DNA of 64,000 bases from Haloferula sp. BvORR071 (GCF_000739615.1 NZ_BATP01000003.1:1-64000); one strand, 5' to 3'; positions 35,001 through 42,793 are shown, counted from the stretch's first letter. Numbers and translations: made by a program. The notes: generated by a model not told the origin, from the letters alone.

Positions 35001-36222
35001 GGGTGTTGGTCACGGTGCCGGCCCCGTTGAGCGTTCCGAGGCTCACCGCAAGTCCTTCGGACTGGAGGATGTTGCCCGTGCCGACTTCCCAGGTGGCGCT
35101 GGTGCTACCCGCGTTTGTGCTGCCAAAGCGGAGCGCACGGTTACCAGTCGCCCCATTCAAAGTGATGGTTCCAGCATAAGCGCTGTTGTTTCCGGTAAGG
35201 CGGAGGACGCCGCCAGCCGCCGTCGCCGTGTTCTGGTAGCTGATCGCAGCGGAGCCTGTCAGAGCCCCGGAGAAGACGGGAAGGGTTCCCGGGTTGCCGC
35301 CACCGGTCATACGCAGGCTGGTGCTGCCGACAGCATTGATTCCGCCGCTCACGGTGATGGGGGCGGTGTTGTCCACCAGATACGCCATGATGGATCCCGG
35401 ATTCAGCGTGATCGCACCGGTCTGGTTGAGTGCGGGGCTGTTGTTGCTGCGGAACTCAAGTGTTCCGGTATTGTTCACGAAGATCGGCGCGGCGCAGTTG
35501 ATCGAGGGCTGCCCGGTTGGTGCGCTCTGGGAGCCGATGCGCAGACGACCCGAATTGACGTTCAGGGTCACGGTGTTCTGGACGTTCATCGTCTGGCTAC
35601 CACCGCCTTGCAGGACGAGTAGGTTATTGCCGCAGTTGATCGTCCCGCTGCTAATCGTCCATCCGGCTCCAATCGTGATTTGGCCATTGCCCGTGGTGCT
35701 CAAAACCTTGTTGTTCAGGTTGAAGGGCACCCCGGCGGCAGTGGCTTGGAACGCGAGATCTTCATTGTTATTGAAGGTCATCGGGTTCACGGCGGTATTC
35801 GCGTCGCTAACGTTCCAACTCTGGTTGGCACCGAGGATGATCTTCGATTGGCCGAGCCAAGACTGTTGGGCGGCGGACATGTCAATGCCGCCCGCACCGA
35901 TCGTCAGCGTGTTGGCTGACGAAGTGTTCTGGAAGCCGATGAACCGCAGGGTCTGATTGCGGGCACCGGTATTGGTGGTGATCTTGATGCCCGAGACCGA
36001 CATATCACCGCCGATTTGGGGAAGTGAGGCGGCGGCGGAGTAGGTGTCTCCGGTGTCCCAGAGCATGACGTCGTTCACGCCGGGAACGAGACCGCCGGTC
36101 CAGGAGCCACCGGTATTGAGGGCCACGGTGTTGGCAATCTTTTGGATTTCAGCACCGTTCGCGATGGCTTGGAGACTAAGAAGCAGGCAATAGCTGTAGC
36201 GGGAGTACAATGGGGTTTTCAT
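32020..36222 (-). CDS. Autotransporter-associated beta-strand repeat protein (1400 aa)
   Basis: Start at ATG 36222, which begins a signal peptide (MKTPLYSRYSYCLLLSLQAIANG). A 20-codon upstream extension looks untranslated. The protein is almost entirely Gly/Asn/Thr/Ser-rich beta-helix, with many autotransporter-associated repeat units (for example LTKSGGGTLVLNNS, VTKTGPGTLVLTGFNTYTG, LEKKGSGVVTIANT). These repeats usually form a long secreted stalk. There is no C-terminal beta-barrel translocator; the last 150 residues instead carry a calcium-loop segment (DPENDGNLNREEFAL) and a beta-sandwich common to large verrucomicrobial secreted proteins. How it is anchored is unclear. A terminator follows at 31954-31989. 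Confidence 0.88.
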   Translation of the reverse strand: MKTPLYSRYSYCLLLSLQAIANGAEIQKIANTVALNTGGSWTGGLVPGVNDVMLWDTGDTYSAAASLPQIGGDMSVSGIKITTNTGARNQTLRFIGFQNTSSANTLTIGAGGIDMSAAQQSWLGQSKIILGANQSWNVSDANTAVNPMTFNNNEDLAFQATAAGVPFNLNNKVLSTTGNGQITIGAGWTISSGTINCGNNLLVLQGGGSQTMNVQNTVTLNVNSGRLRIGSQSAPTGQPSINCAAPIFVNNTGTLEFRSNNSPALNQTGAITLNPGSIMAYLVDNTAPITVSGGINAVGSTSLRMTGGGNPGTLPVFSGALTGSAAISYQNTATAAGGVLRLTGNNSAYAGTITLNGATGNRALRFGSTNAGSTSATWEVGTGNILQSEGLAVSLGTLNGAGTVTNTHASNVATYSIGAGNFSGIIANNLTTPTVATAVTKTGPGTLVLTGFNTYTGATTVNQGTLVDTSNHVSPDPQNIPPTSVTVADGATFGTLVKASDTTLSVNNLGVGATTGGTLQFDFGSFGNPAIASLAASNLFFHGPSTIKVVGKNLTTGTFPLLQYTAKDPGSTAVGGLGLVLPTRTSATLSDNGNTVSVNISATQQVKWAGNVSDDWDIDPDGSGAVGTPNWLTTVSNTATRYIQGSIGADAVNFTDSAAGGNEKTVNLTTTVSPSGLVFDNSAKNYTITGANKISGPATLEKKGSGVVTIANTIANDFTGGATISAGSLRIGDGVTPGAGQIAGAIQNEGTLVLNRPDNVDFTNSIAGGGTLEKAGPGTTSFAQAANITGPVTLTAGKLKFSAGGNLSGVVSGPGELECGGGILELGGTASTPDASTIPNTNTGLITVSGGTLRLNKAVDVDAFAGNVDITGTGIVATINANQFPNTATVRALGTSADSLSGVVGTETYANVVVNGTAATQLILRYNAVVTGTGTVTTGILGVASAHTATVNTLVMTSPAAIFRIAANTGASTYNVGSGGITASGGEVQVKFNTTDQDGFLNLAGDLTTTGNLSFTNGGYAGGNQNVVNLTGDRIFNIGASTTTTFAPDLSSAAGNLTKSGGGTLVLNNSCAANITNGTTVSAGTLVVDGTLAGAVTVGSAGTLGGLGGLSGATVVNGTVTPGSVAPGVTIGTLGMGAATFGPDSDLLIGIGSWTGTTAGTDWDQVSAASLAFTATPSNPLVIHVSGTPTGFTEVSKTMVIGTSTAAPTGFDAAAVSVVKEGFAGTGTFAVQLNGNNVELVYTAAAGNAYDTWASGAGLTPANNGQAQDPENDGNLNREEFALNGDPLSGKADGKVVSKLASVGGQNALTLTLPVRNGVIFSGATEQSGAADGILYRVQASDELGSWTLAVAEVTGADATAIQAGLPALSPGWSYRSFRSPGPVAGDPQEYIRVLIDPAG

Positions 36223-36650
36223 GGACAATTCGGGTTGGTCGGGGAGAGGGAGCTTGGGTTTCTCAATCCCTGACTCTTGCATGCAAATCTTTTGGGCTCG
36301 GATTGTAAAGCCGGTATTTGTATGACAAGGCCTTATGCCGCTATAGCCTTGAAATATAAGGCTTTTGAAAGACCTTCAATCGCGCTCAAGGCAGCCGTGA
36401 TCGGGGTGCCGAGCTCCACAAAAGTACATTAAATTGAAACGGGAAACTCCCAGTGCAAACCGGATTTCCACGCCGGGGTGAACTGGTCGGCTCGCCGGTA
36501 ACCGGTATCAAGCTGAGGCGGCACGCAGCCCTACCGCCTGGAAGCAGCGGTATCGGTCCCCGCGCCCTGCGAGATAGCTATCGGGGGAGCGAGACTATCG
36601 GACCTTGAAGCAGCGCCGCGGCTTCAGTCCTTCGGAGAGCCTCTCGCCTT
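36223..36650. other. 428 bp intergenic region with candidate promoter and one REP-like unit
   Basis: No gene was found. Upstream of 36222, the reverse strand is AT-rich and holds TTGTCA and TACAAT with an unusually short 15 bp spacer, a possible promoter of the autotransporter-repeat gene. At 36512-36535 a segment that reads GGTAGGGCTGCGTGCCGCCT on the reverse strand resembles the arms of the inverted-repeat element at 40875-41031. The rest has several short palindromes but no recognisable RNA gene. Confidence 0.5.
36512..36535 (-). repeat. Solitary REP-like unit
   Basis: The reverse-strand sequence starts GGTAGGGCTG and continues through a GCC/GGC-rich core. This matches the GGTAGGGCGCGCTGGCCTCA and GGTAGGGCTGTCTGGCCTCA cores found in the two arms of the element at 40875-41031. 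It suggests a dispersed palindromic repeat family in this genome. Confidence 0.45.
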
Positions 36651-38147
36651 TCACTTCTTCTTCCCGCCGCGCGCACCACCTGGCGGACCGTCCTTTTTCT
36701 TGCCGCCCTTGGGGCCACCCCGCGGACTATCCGTCTTCTTTCCACCCCGCGCTCCACCAGGAGGGCCATCCCGCTTCTCCCACTCGCGGCGATCCCGTGA
36801 TCTCACGGAAAACACGATCGGCACTCCCGCCACTGGATTGAATTCCCGCAAGCGGTTCGAGAGATAGCTCTCATAGCTCTGCGGCATCAGGCTCTTGTCG
36901 TTCACGAAGAGCACGAAGGTCGGCACCGGGATGGTGCTATACTTCTCATCCACCGCGGCGGTGGCGTAGTAGAGCTTCACCCGCTTGGCCGAGCGCTTGT
37001 CCGTGGGCGGTGGATTGATCTGGAAGGCTTCCTGCAGCATGCGGTTAAGCTTGCCGGTGCTCGGCACCTGCTTGGCTCCCTTGCGGATCTTCAGCACCTC
37101 CTTGAGCACCTGATCGACGGCTTGACCGCTCTTGGCCGAAACCGCGACGAAGGGTGCATAAGAAAGGAAGAAGAGTTCGCGCTTCACGTGCTCCGTGGCC
37201 TCTTCCATCCGCGCCTTCTTCGGCGCGTCCGGGTGATAGAGGTCGAATTTGTTCAGCACGATCAGGCAGGGCTTATTCTCCTCCAACACCATCTGCGCGA
37301 TCTTGCGGTCCTGCGAACTGATCCCCGCGGCGAGGTCCACCACCAGGATGCACAGGTCGGCGCGGCGGACCGCCCGTTCGGAGCGCATCGCGGAGAACAC
37401 CTCAACTGAGGTATCCCGCTTCGAGCGCGGGCGCAGGCCGGCGGTATCGATCAGTGTGAACTTCTCGCCTGCGAATTCGCAGGGCAGGTCGATGGCGTCG
37501 CGGGTGGTCCCGGCGATATCCGAAACGATGGTCCGCTGGTCATTGAGGATCGCATTTGCCAGCGAGGACTTGCCCGCATTCGGCTTGCCGACGATGGCGA
37601 GCTTGATCCCGGCGATCTCCGCTTCAGCCACGATCTGCTCGATTTCGCCGACGATTGGCTTCATGAATTCGTCGATCTTTTCGGTCAGGAATTGCATGCC
37701 CTTGCCGTGCTCTGCGGAAACCCGAACCGCCTCGCCGAAGCCCAAGCGCGCGAATTCATCGGCGTTCTTGGTGTGCTTCTCCTCGTCCACCTTGTTCACC
37801 ACCAGCATCACCGGCGGCTTGGCCTTGCGTAGCTTCGCCCCAAGATCCAGATCGACGGGGGTCAGGCCGCTCTGGGCATCCACCACGAACAGGATCAGGT
37901 CGGCCGTTTGCATCGCGATATCGGCCTCGATGGTCACGGCTTCGGCAAAGCCGTCTTCCAGCGTCCCGCCGATGCCGCCGGTATCGATCAACGTGCAGGG
38001 GATGGTCGTCGCCAAGCAGGGCGCGGAAATCCGGTCGCGGGTCACGCCCGGCTGGTCGTGGACGATCGCGATCTTCCGCTTGGCGAGGCGGTTGAAGAGC
38101 GCGGACTTCCCGACATTGGGGCGACCGACGATGGCAACGGTAGGCAT
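36651..38147 (-). CDS. der: Ribosome-associated GTPase Der (EngA) with repetitive basic C-terminal tail
   Basis: A 498-residue double-GTPase required for 50S ribosome assembly. The first G domain has GRPNVGKS (8-15), DTGG (55-58) and NKVD (118-121). The second has GKPNAGKS (187-194), a DTAG and an NKFD. A KH-like C-terminal domain follows. After the usual end, the protein runs on for about 40 residues as three 13-residue repeats: RDGPPGGARGGKK, TDSPRGGPKGGKK, KDGPPGGARGGKK plus a final K. This tail is strongly basic, glycine-rich and probably disordered, so it may bind RNA; it is not part of the standard family architecture. The DNA of the tail is itself tandemly repeated (36654-36775). The start is ATG without a Shine-Dalgarno. 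Confidence 0.95.
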   Translation of the reverse strand: MPTVAIVGRPNVGKSALFNRLAKRKIAIVHDQPGVTRDRISAPCLATTIPCTLIDTGGIGGTLEDGFAEAVTIEADIAMQTADLILFVVDAQSGLTPVDLDLGAKLRKAKPPVMLVVNKVDEEKHTKNADEFARLGFGEAVRVSAEHGKGMQFLTEKIDEFMKPIVGEIEQIVAEAEIAGIKLAIVGKPNAGKSSLANAILNDQRTIVSDIAGTTRDAIDLPCEFAGEKFTLIDTAGLRPRSKRDTSVEVFSAMRSERAVRRADLCILVVDLAAGISSQDRKIAQMVLEENKPCLIVLNKFDLYHPDAPKKARMEEATEHVKRELFFLSYAPFVAVSAKSGQAVDQVLKEVLKIRKGAKQVPSTGKLNRMLQEAFQINPPPTDKRSAKRVKLYYATAAVDEKYSTIPVPTFVLFVNDKSLMPQSYESYLSNRLREFNPVAGVPIVFSVRSRDRREWEKRDGPPGGARGGKKTDSPRGGPKGGKKKDGPPGGARGGKKK

Positions 38148-38356
38148 GCGAGGGGCTTAGGCCAGCAAGCGGCCGGGGGCAAGGGCATTACGGGCCGGTT
38201 TCGGCAGGGCCGCCCGGGTCAGGGCCCGTGATCAAGTTCCCCACTCCCGGAAGGAGAATATCAAATAGCGTGGTGTCCGGCGAAGCGATACCCCCGGTGG
38301 TGACGGTCGCAGGATCGAATCCCGGCAGGAGCTGGCGAGCGCGCCAAGGAAAACGC

Positions 38357-38830
38357 CTATTTCGGGGTTTCCCCAGCCGGTTTGCTCTTCTTCTCCAGCT
38401 TCTTGCGGGCGAGATGATCGTCCAATTCTCCGATGCGCCGCGCGCGGATCTTCATGAAGAGCTCGCGCGCCCCCTCGCAGGACGCTTGCTGACCGGCAAT
38501 GAAGCCCAAAGCGTAGTGAATAGCGACGCCGCGGCCGAAAGGCCGTACCAAGCCAGGATCTTTGGCTACTTGGGCTTTTTCCGGATCCAGAAGCTCCACC
38601 ACGGCGGAATCGAAACCCAACCTCCACAGACGGCGTTCGAGGGAACCCGGCGTCCCGGCGCCCTCATCGGCCTTGGGGTCGAGCGCCCCGTTTTTGATCA
38701 TATTGTTGTATGTCTCTACATACTCCTTCCTTGTCTCCGCCTCGATGACCTTGATTTCCTCGTCGGTCTGCGCCGACGTCTTGAAGGAAGCCAAGAAGAG
38801 GCAAGCGGCAAGGATACGCGGAAGCTTCAT
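38357..38830 (-). CDS. Hypothetical exported protein
   Basis: A 157-residue protein with a signal peptide (MKLPRILAACLFLASFKTSAQ). The mature part is charged and mainly helical: DEEIKVIEAETRKEYVETYNNMIKNG near the start and a Lys/Arg-rich end (RARRIGELDDHLARKKLEKKSK). No known domain is recognised. Its ATG overlaps the stop of pgsA by 4 bp (ATGA), so it is translated after pgsA from the same transcript, which suggests an envelope role without proving it. The 209 bp before der show no gene. Confidence 0.7.
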   Translation of the reverse strand: MKLPRILAACLFLASFKTSAQTDEEIKVIEAETRKEYVETYNNMIKNGALDPKADEGAGTPGSLERRLWRLGFDSAVVELLDPEKAQVAKDPGLVRPFGRGVAIHYALGFIAGQQASCEGARELFMKIRARRIGELDDHLARKKLEKKSKPAGETPK

Positions 38831-39501
38831 GGCGAAGGGGTGGGTTTGCCATCGACGGCTTGGGTAGCGGGGCTTCGCCGCAATTGCCGTGAGGCTTCAA
38901 GATAGTAGTTGAAGGCCGACCACAGGGTGAAAACCGCCGCCACCAGGCAGGGATAGACCGGCGGCAGGTGGCTCACCTTGAGCATCACCCAGCCGATCGC
39001 GAACATTTGGGTCACCGTGCACACCTTGCCGGTCCAGTGCGGGGAATAGTGGACGTTCTTTGCGGAGCGCTTCACCAGGATGATCCCGATCACGATCAGG
39101 GTATCCCGGATGATCACCAGCCATGCGAACCACGGCGGGATCCGCCAATCGTTGTCGCCCCACGGGAAGGCGCTCAGGAACACGATCGCTGTGATCAGCA
39201 GGAATTTGTCCGCCAGCGGATCGATGAAGGCCCCGAACTTCGACTTCTGGTTGAAGTGCCGGGCGATGAATCCGTCCACCCCGTCCGTGGCCGCCGCGAA
39301 GACGAAGAGGCCCAACGCCGTCCAGCGCAGGCTCTCCTCTGGGTGCCTCGCCGTGACGCTCATCCCATAGCGCGCCACATAAACGGCGAAGACCGGCACC
39401 AGGAAGATGCGGCCCAGCGTGATCTTGCTGGCGAGGGTCAGCGGCACTCGCGTGATTAAAGCACAGTTCTCCAACTCGGGCGACACGCAATTCGGGCTCA
39501 C
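38827..39501 (-). CDS. pgsA: CDP-diacylglycerol--glycerol-3-phosphate 3-phosphatidyltransferase
   Basis: This enzyme makes phosphatidylglycerophosphate, the first step to phosphatidylglycerol and cardiolipin, in the inner membrane. The CDP-alcohol phosphotransferase motif DGxxAR(x)8GxxxDxxxD is intact in ATDGVDGFIARHFNQKSKFG followed by AFIDPLADK. Several membrane helices flank it. The frame is open to 39567, but that ATG would overlap the divergent gene. A GTG at 39501 has GAGGTG five bases upstream and gives a normal 224-residue protein, so that start was chosen. Its stop overlaps the ATG of the small exported protein downstream. Confidence 0.92.
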   Translation of the reverse strand: MSPNCVSPELENCALITRVPLTLASKITLGRIFLVPVFAVYVARYGMSVTARHPEESLRWTALGLFVFAAATDGVDGFIARHFNQKSKFGAFIDPLADKFLLITAIVFLSAFPWGDNDWRIPPWFAWLVIIRDTLIVIGIILVKRSAKNVHYSPHWTGKVCTVTQMFAIGWVMLKVSHLPPVYPCLVAAVFTLWSAFNYYLEASRQLRRSPATQAVDGKPTPSP

Positions 39502-39554
39502 GAATTCACCTCGAACGAGAGAATTTCCGCCACGATGCGTATCAAGACCCTCAC

Positions 39555-40301
39555 ATGTTGCGTCCACTCTTCGCCATCCTCCTTGCCACCGCTGCTTCTG
39601 TCCAAGCTGGCGAACTCCGGGTTCTCTCTTGGAATCTTCACCACGGGGTGGGGGAGGACGACAAGCTGGATCTTGAGCGCATCGCCAAGGTCATTTCCGA
39701 GCAAAAGCCGGATCTGGTCGCACTTCAGGAGATCGACAACAAGTGCCGCCGCTCGAAGAGCATCGACGAAGCCGCCGAGCTCGCCCGCCTTACCGGTCTT
39801 CACGTGGCCTTTGGTAAGGCGATGGACTTCGACGGCGGAGCCTATGGACAGGCCATCCTCTCACGCTTCCCGATTGGCGATACCCAAGTCCACCAACTGC
39901 CCGGCGACGGTGAGCCGCGCATCGCCTTCGAGGCGGAGGTGAAGATCGATGGCAAGCCCCTGCGGATGGTCACCGTTCACCTCGACCATCAGCAGGATGC
40001 CCGCCGCCTGAAACAGGCCGAGACCTTGGCGAAGGCTTTGGAGAATCACCACGAGCCGATGATCCTCGCCGGTGACTTCAACGATGGTCCCGAGTCCGCA
40101 CCTCTGAAGGCCTTCGCCGCCCAATGGCAGGCGGTCCCCAAGAAGGAACCGAAGCTGACCTGTCCGGCTGGGAAGCCCTCCAGCGAGATCGATCATATAT
40201 TCCTCGGTGGTCTGGAAAGGAAAGAAGACGCCACGGTCCTTCAGGAGAACGTGGCCTCGGATCACCGTCCCGTCGTTGCGGTGATCAAGCTGCCCGACTA
40301 A
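39555..40301 (+). CDS. Exported endonuclease/exonuclease/phosphatase-family protein
   Basis: A 248-residue EEP-fold hydrolase with a signal peptide (MLRPLFAILLATAASVQAG). The metal-dependent active-site blocks are present: LRVLSWNLHHG (Asn), ALQEID (Glu), LAGDFNDGPES (Asp and Asn) and SDHRPVVA (Asp-His). The family cleaves phosphodiester or phosphomonoester bonds, for example in DNA, inositol phosphates or sphingomyelin, and the sequence does not tell which. Export points to nutrient phosphate or nucleic-acid scavenging. It is divergent from pgsA with only 53 bp between the chosen starts. Confidence 0.9.
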   Translation: MLRPLFAILLATAASVQAGELRVLSWNLHHGVGEDDKLDLERIAKVISEQKPDLVALQEIDNKCRRSKSIDEAAELARLTGLHVAFGKAMDFDGGAYGQAILSRFPIGDTQVHQLPGDGEPRIAFEAEVKIDGKPLRMVTVHLDHQQDARRLKQAETLAKALENHHEPMILAGDFNDGPESAPLKAFAAQWQAVPKKEPKLTCPAGKPSSEIDHIFLGGLERKEDATVLQENVASDHRPVVAVIKLPD

Positions 40302-40515
40302 TCTAGCCGCGGGACGCGTGAACGCCTTTTTTCAAGAACGGCAACGCCGTTCCGTAACAAAGCCCGGGGTTGCCGACGAAGAAGGCCACCCCGGTATAGA
40401 CCCCAAACGGATCCGAACCCCACAGGGGTTCCGTAAAAGCGGGATTCACCTGCAAACTTGAGCAGACCCCAACGCTTGCTATACTCCTCGGCAATGCCCT
40501 TCTCGGGCCGCCTCT

Positions 40516-40872
40516 ATGTCGAACTACATCCCGGGCGTCGGAGCTTTCAAGAAGCGCAAGATCCGCGACAAGCGGGTCGAGGAACTGATGGGCGCGATCA
40601 AAAGGCAGGAGTCTCCCGAACGGATCGAACGTGCTGCCGAGAAAGTCCGCGACGCGCAATTGTCGGTGCTACGCTGCTTGGAGTAGGAAGGATACCGCCA
40701 GGGAGGCATTGGTGCCGAGCAGCGCGAGGCTCAAATGGCCACGATCATCAGCCGCATGGACGGGTGGAGCGAGGTGAGCCTCGCGGATATCGTGCTCCAC
40801 TACTCGACCGACAAGGTTCACCACGGGAACAACTTGTCCGATCCGCCGCCGGGTGGACCCGGGCTATCTTGA
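40516..40872 (+). pseudogene. Possible degraded gene split by one in-frame TAG
   Basis: An ATG at 40516 opens a frame of 56 codons (MSNYIPGVGAFKKRKIRDKR and on) that meets TAG at 40684-40686. The same frame then continues for another 61 codons (EGYRQGGIGAEQREAQMATI and on) to TGA at 40870-40872. Both halves have G+C-rich third positions and a balanced, charged, helix-like composition resembling coding sequence. No homolog is recognised. It could be a recent nonsense mutant, two small genes, or chance. The 56-residue front half alone could be a small basic protein. Confidence 0.4.
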
Positions 40873-40874
40873 AT

Positions 40875-41031
40875 GGCATTCGTTTAAGGCCGGTAGGGCG
40901 CGCTGGCCTCAGCGCGCCGCGAGCGATGTGGGAATCATCCGAGAGCGTAGAAGATTGTTAAGGTCCACGCGGATCGCCCGCGGCTGCCTGAGGCCAGACA
41001 GCCCTACCGAAAGTCGCCTTAAACGAGTGCC
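40875..41031. repeat. Imperfect inverted-repeat element (REP/MITE-like)
   Basis: The left arm (about 40875-40924) and the reverse complement of the right arm (about 40976-41031) align over some 50 bp. Shared blocks are CGTTTAAGGC, CGGTAGGGC, CTGGCCTCA, and a GC-rich end (GCGCGCC against GCAGCCG). About 51 bp of unrelated sequence separate the arms. Each arm also has its own internal hairpin (GGCGCGCTGGCCTCAGCGCGCC is near-palindromic). There is no coding capacity. This fits a bacterial interspersed palindromic element; a related core occurs at 36512. Confidence 0.65.
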
Positions 41032-41114
41032 CTTCGAGCTACCTTAGGAACAGGATCGAACCCCGAATCGGGTTTTATGGTCCCTTAAGTCATCCTTGTG
41101 CTAGACGGTTCGCG

Positions 41115-41609
41115 TCACGCCTTTTCGATCACTCGCTTGACCGCCAGCAAAATCTCGCGTCTGGCATCGCTTTCGCAAATGCGGGGATTCAACTGCCGCG
41201 CAATAGCGACCTGGACATAAGGCTTCGCGGTGACGTCGATCATGCCTTCATCAAGGAGTTGGCCGAGCGCGGTGCCGATGATAGTTGTGTCCAAGGTGAA
41301 GATATCGAAGGCTTCAGAAAGGAATGCATCGTCAGGCGACTCCAGATCAGCGGCGATCCTCTCATCGGAGCTTAGCGAGTCGTTGTATTCGTCCAATCTG
41401 TCGTTGAGAATCCAAGAGAAGCAGTCCACCAAGGAGCTTCCCGGATTGTCTTCCCGCCACTGGCGCCACTCGTAATAAGCGGTCCATCCCTCGTCGCTGC
41501 CAAATGGAGCATCTTCGTCGGCGCAGTCCCAGAATAGCTCTTCCGCCATCAAATCACGGGATCGCGGGTGCGCTATCTCGGGTTGGTTAAACGGATCGTG
41601 ATCACTCAT
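41115..41609 (-). CDS. Hypothetical acidic cytoplasmic protein
   Basis: A 164-residue protein with no signal peptide or membrane segment. It is strongly acidic in its first two thirds (EELFWDCADEDAPFGSDEGW, DSLSSDERIAADLESPDD) and basic at the end (RREILLAVKRVIEKA). It is probably helical. No family is recognised. The start codon ATG at 41609 lies 31 bp after the stop of bioF on the same strand, so it may be the last gene of a dacA-bioF unit. Its G+C content is lower than that of its neighbours, which could mean different ancestry, but no mobile gene is nearby. Confidence 0.65.
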   Translation of the reverse strand: MSDHDPFNQPEIAHPRSRDLMAEELFWDCADEDAPFGSDEGWTAYYEWRQWREDNPGSSLVDCFSWILNDRLDEYNDSLSSDERIAADLESPDDAFLSEAFDIFTLDTTIIGTALGQLLDEGMIDVTAKPYVQVAIARQLNPRICESDARREILLAVKRVIEKA

Positions 41610-41640
41610 AGCATCGGTTCTCGACGGACCGCTGCCGAAC

Positions 41641-42783
41641 TCAAGAATTTTGCGCTCGGCCCAATAGCAATCCAGCCAAGTCCCGCACCACTTCTGCCGA
41701 ATGCGCTGCCGAAAGCGAAACCCGCAGCCGTGCCTTGCCCCGCGGCACGGTTGGATAGCGGATCGCCGGCACCATGAAGCCGGCTTCTTCCAGTTTGGCG
41801 GAGGCGTTCAGCGCCGCCTCATTCTCACCTAACAGCACCGGCACGATCGCCGACTCGTGGCTCGGATCGATCACCCTGAGGTTCTCCCGGAGTCGCTGCC
41901 GCAACTGCTGACCTTCCTCAGATCGGATGATCTCCAGGGCCTTCAACGAAGCACACGCCAGCGCTGGCGGCGGTGCCGTCGTATAAACAAACGACCGCGC
42001 GCGATTCACCAATAGATCCCGCCATGCCCCGCTGGTGGCCAGATATCCTCCCGCCAAGCCCGCCGCCTTGCTCAGCGTGCCCATTTGGAAATCCACGCGA
42101 TCCTGGAGACCCTCTCGCTCTGCCAGGCCCATCCCATGCGGCCCCAGCACTCCGAAGGCATGCGCCTCATCCAGGAACAGCAAGGCCCCATGTCGGTCCT
42201 TTGCGTCCACGATCTCACGCAGGGGGCACAGGTCGCCGTCCATCGAGAAGACGGACTCCGTCACCACGATCACCCGCGCCTTTGCTTGCTTGCCGCGGAT
42301 ACCCGCTAACAGCTTCTCCAGCTTCGCGACATCGTTGTGTGGGAAGACCCGGATCGTGGCACCGGAAAGCCGCGCCCCATCGATCAACGAGGCATGGCAC
42401 AGCTTGTCCAGCACCAGCACGTCATCCTTGCCGGCCAAGGCCGGCAGCGACCCGGTAGCGGTGGCAAATCCACTCGGAAAGGTCAGCGCTGCCTCACAGC
42501 CCTTGGCCGCTGCCATCGCCTCCTCCAGCTCCCGGTGCGGTGGCAAGGTGCCACATACTAAGCGCGAGGCCGCGGCCCCCACTCCATACTTGCTAACCCC
42601 TTCGATGAAAGCCTCCGCCAGCGCCGGATGGCCGGCCAAGCCGAGGTAATCGTTGGAAGCGAAGTTCCATAGTTCCCGGCCCTCGCGGATCACGCGTGGG
42701 CCTGTGCCGGAGTCCAGCGCCCGCAGGCTGCGCAGCAAGCCGGCCGATGCCAGCCCCGCGAGTTCATCCTGCGGTCCGCTCAT
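41641..42783 (-). CDS. bioF: 8-amino-7-oxononanoate synthase
   Basis: A PLP enzyme of the alpha-oxoamine synthase family that condenses pimeloyl thioester with alanine in biotin synthesis. Read from ATG 42783 (MSGPQDELAGLASAG, 380 aa), which has a GGAG-type site before it; a longer frame overlaps the upstream gene. Key marks: NFASNDYLGLAGHP near the start, HASLIDG, FLDEAHAFGVLGPHG with Asp205 contacting the PLP ring, and GTLSKAAGLAGG with PLP lysine 239. Related enzymes (KBL, HemA) share the fold, but length and N-terminus favour BioF. Other bio genes are not adjacent. It lies 10 bp after the carboxypeptidase gene, so they are probably co-transcribed. Confidence 0.85.
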   Translation of the reverse strand: MSGPQDELAGLASAGLLRSLRALDSGTGPRVIREGRELWNFASNDYLGLAGHPALAEAFIEGVSKYGVGAAASRLVCGTLPPHRELEEAMAAAKGCEAALTFPSGFATATGSLPALAGKDDVLVLDKLCHASLIDGARLSGATIRVFPHNDVAKLEKLLAGIRGKQAKARVIVVTESVFSMDGDLCPLREIVDAKDRHGALLFLDEAHAFGVLGPHGMGLAEREGLQDRVDFQMGTLSKAAGLAGGYLATSGAWRDLLVNRARSFVYTTAPPPALACASLKALEIIRSEEGQQLRQRLRENLRVIDPSHESAIVPVLLGENEAALNASAKLEEAGFMVPAIRYPTVPRGKARLRVSLSAAHSAEVVRDLAGLLLGRAQNS

Positions 42784-42793
42784 TCCGCTCCAC

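Larger units (their letters stand above)
40302..41114. other. 813 bp region without an intact gene: hairpins, interrupted ORF, inverted repeat
   Basis: The first 200 bp contain clustered short hairpins: CCGGGGT paired with ACCCCGG around 40363-40396, and AACCCC with GGGGTT around 40418-40432. The next part is an ORF interrupted by one TAG (40516-40872). A 157 bp imperfect inverted repeat follows (40875-41031). The region looks like a decay zone between the EEP gene and the reverse-strand dacA-bioF cluster. Confidence 0.6.

Noticed and set aside
38290-38350. tRNA-like GGATCGAATCCCGG sequence before the small exported gene
   Set aside because: No acceptor, D or anticodon stems can be paired around it.
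40303-40659. 118-codon reverse frame beside the EEP gene
   Set aside because: It overlaps the hairpin cluster and the opposite-strand interrupted ORF, and its translation has no coding character.
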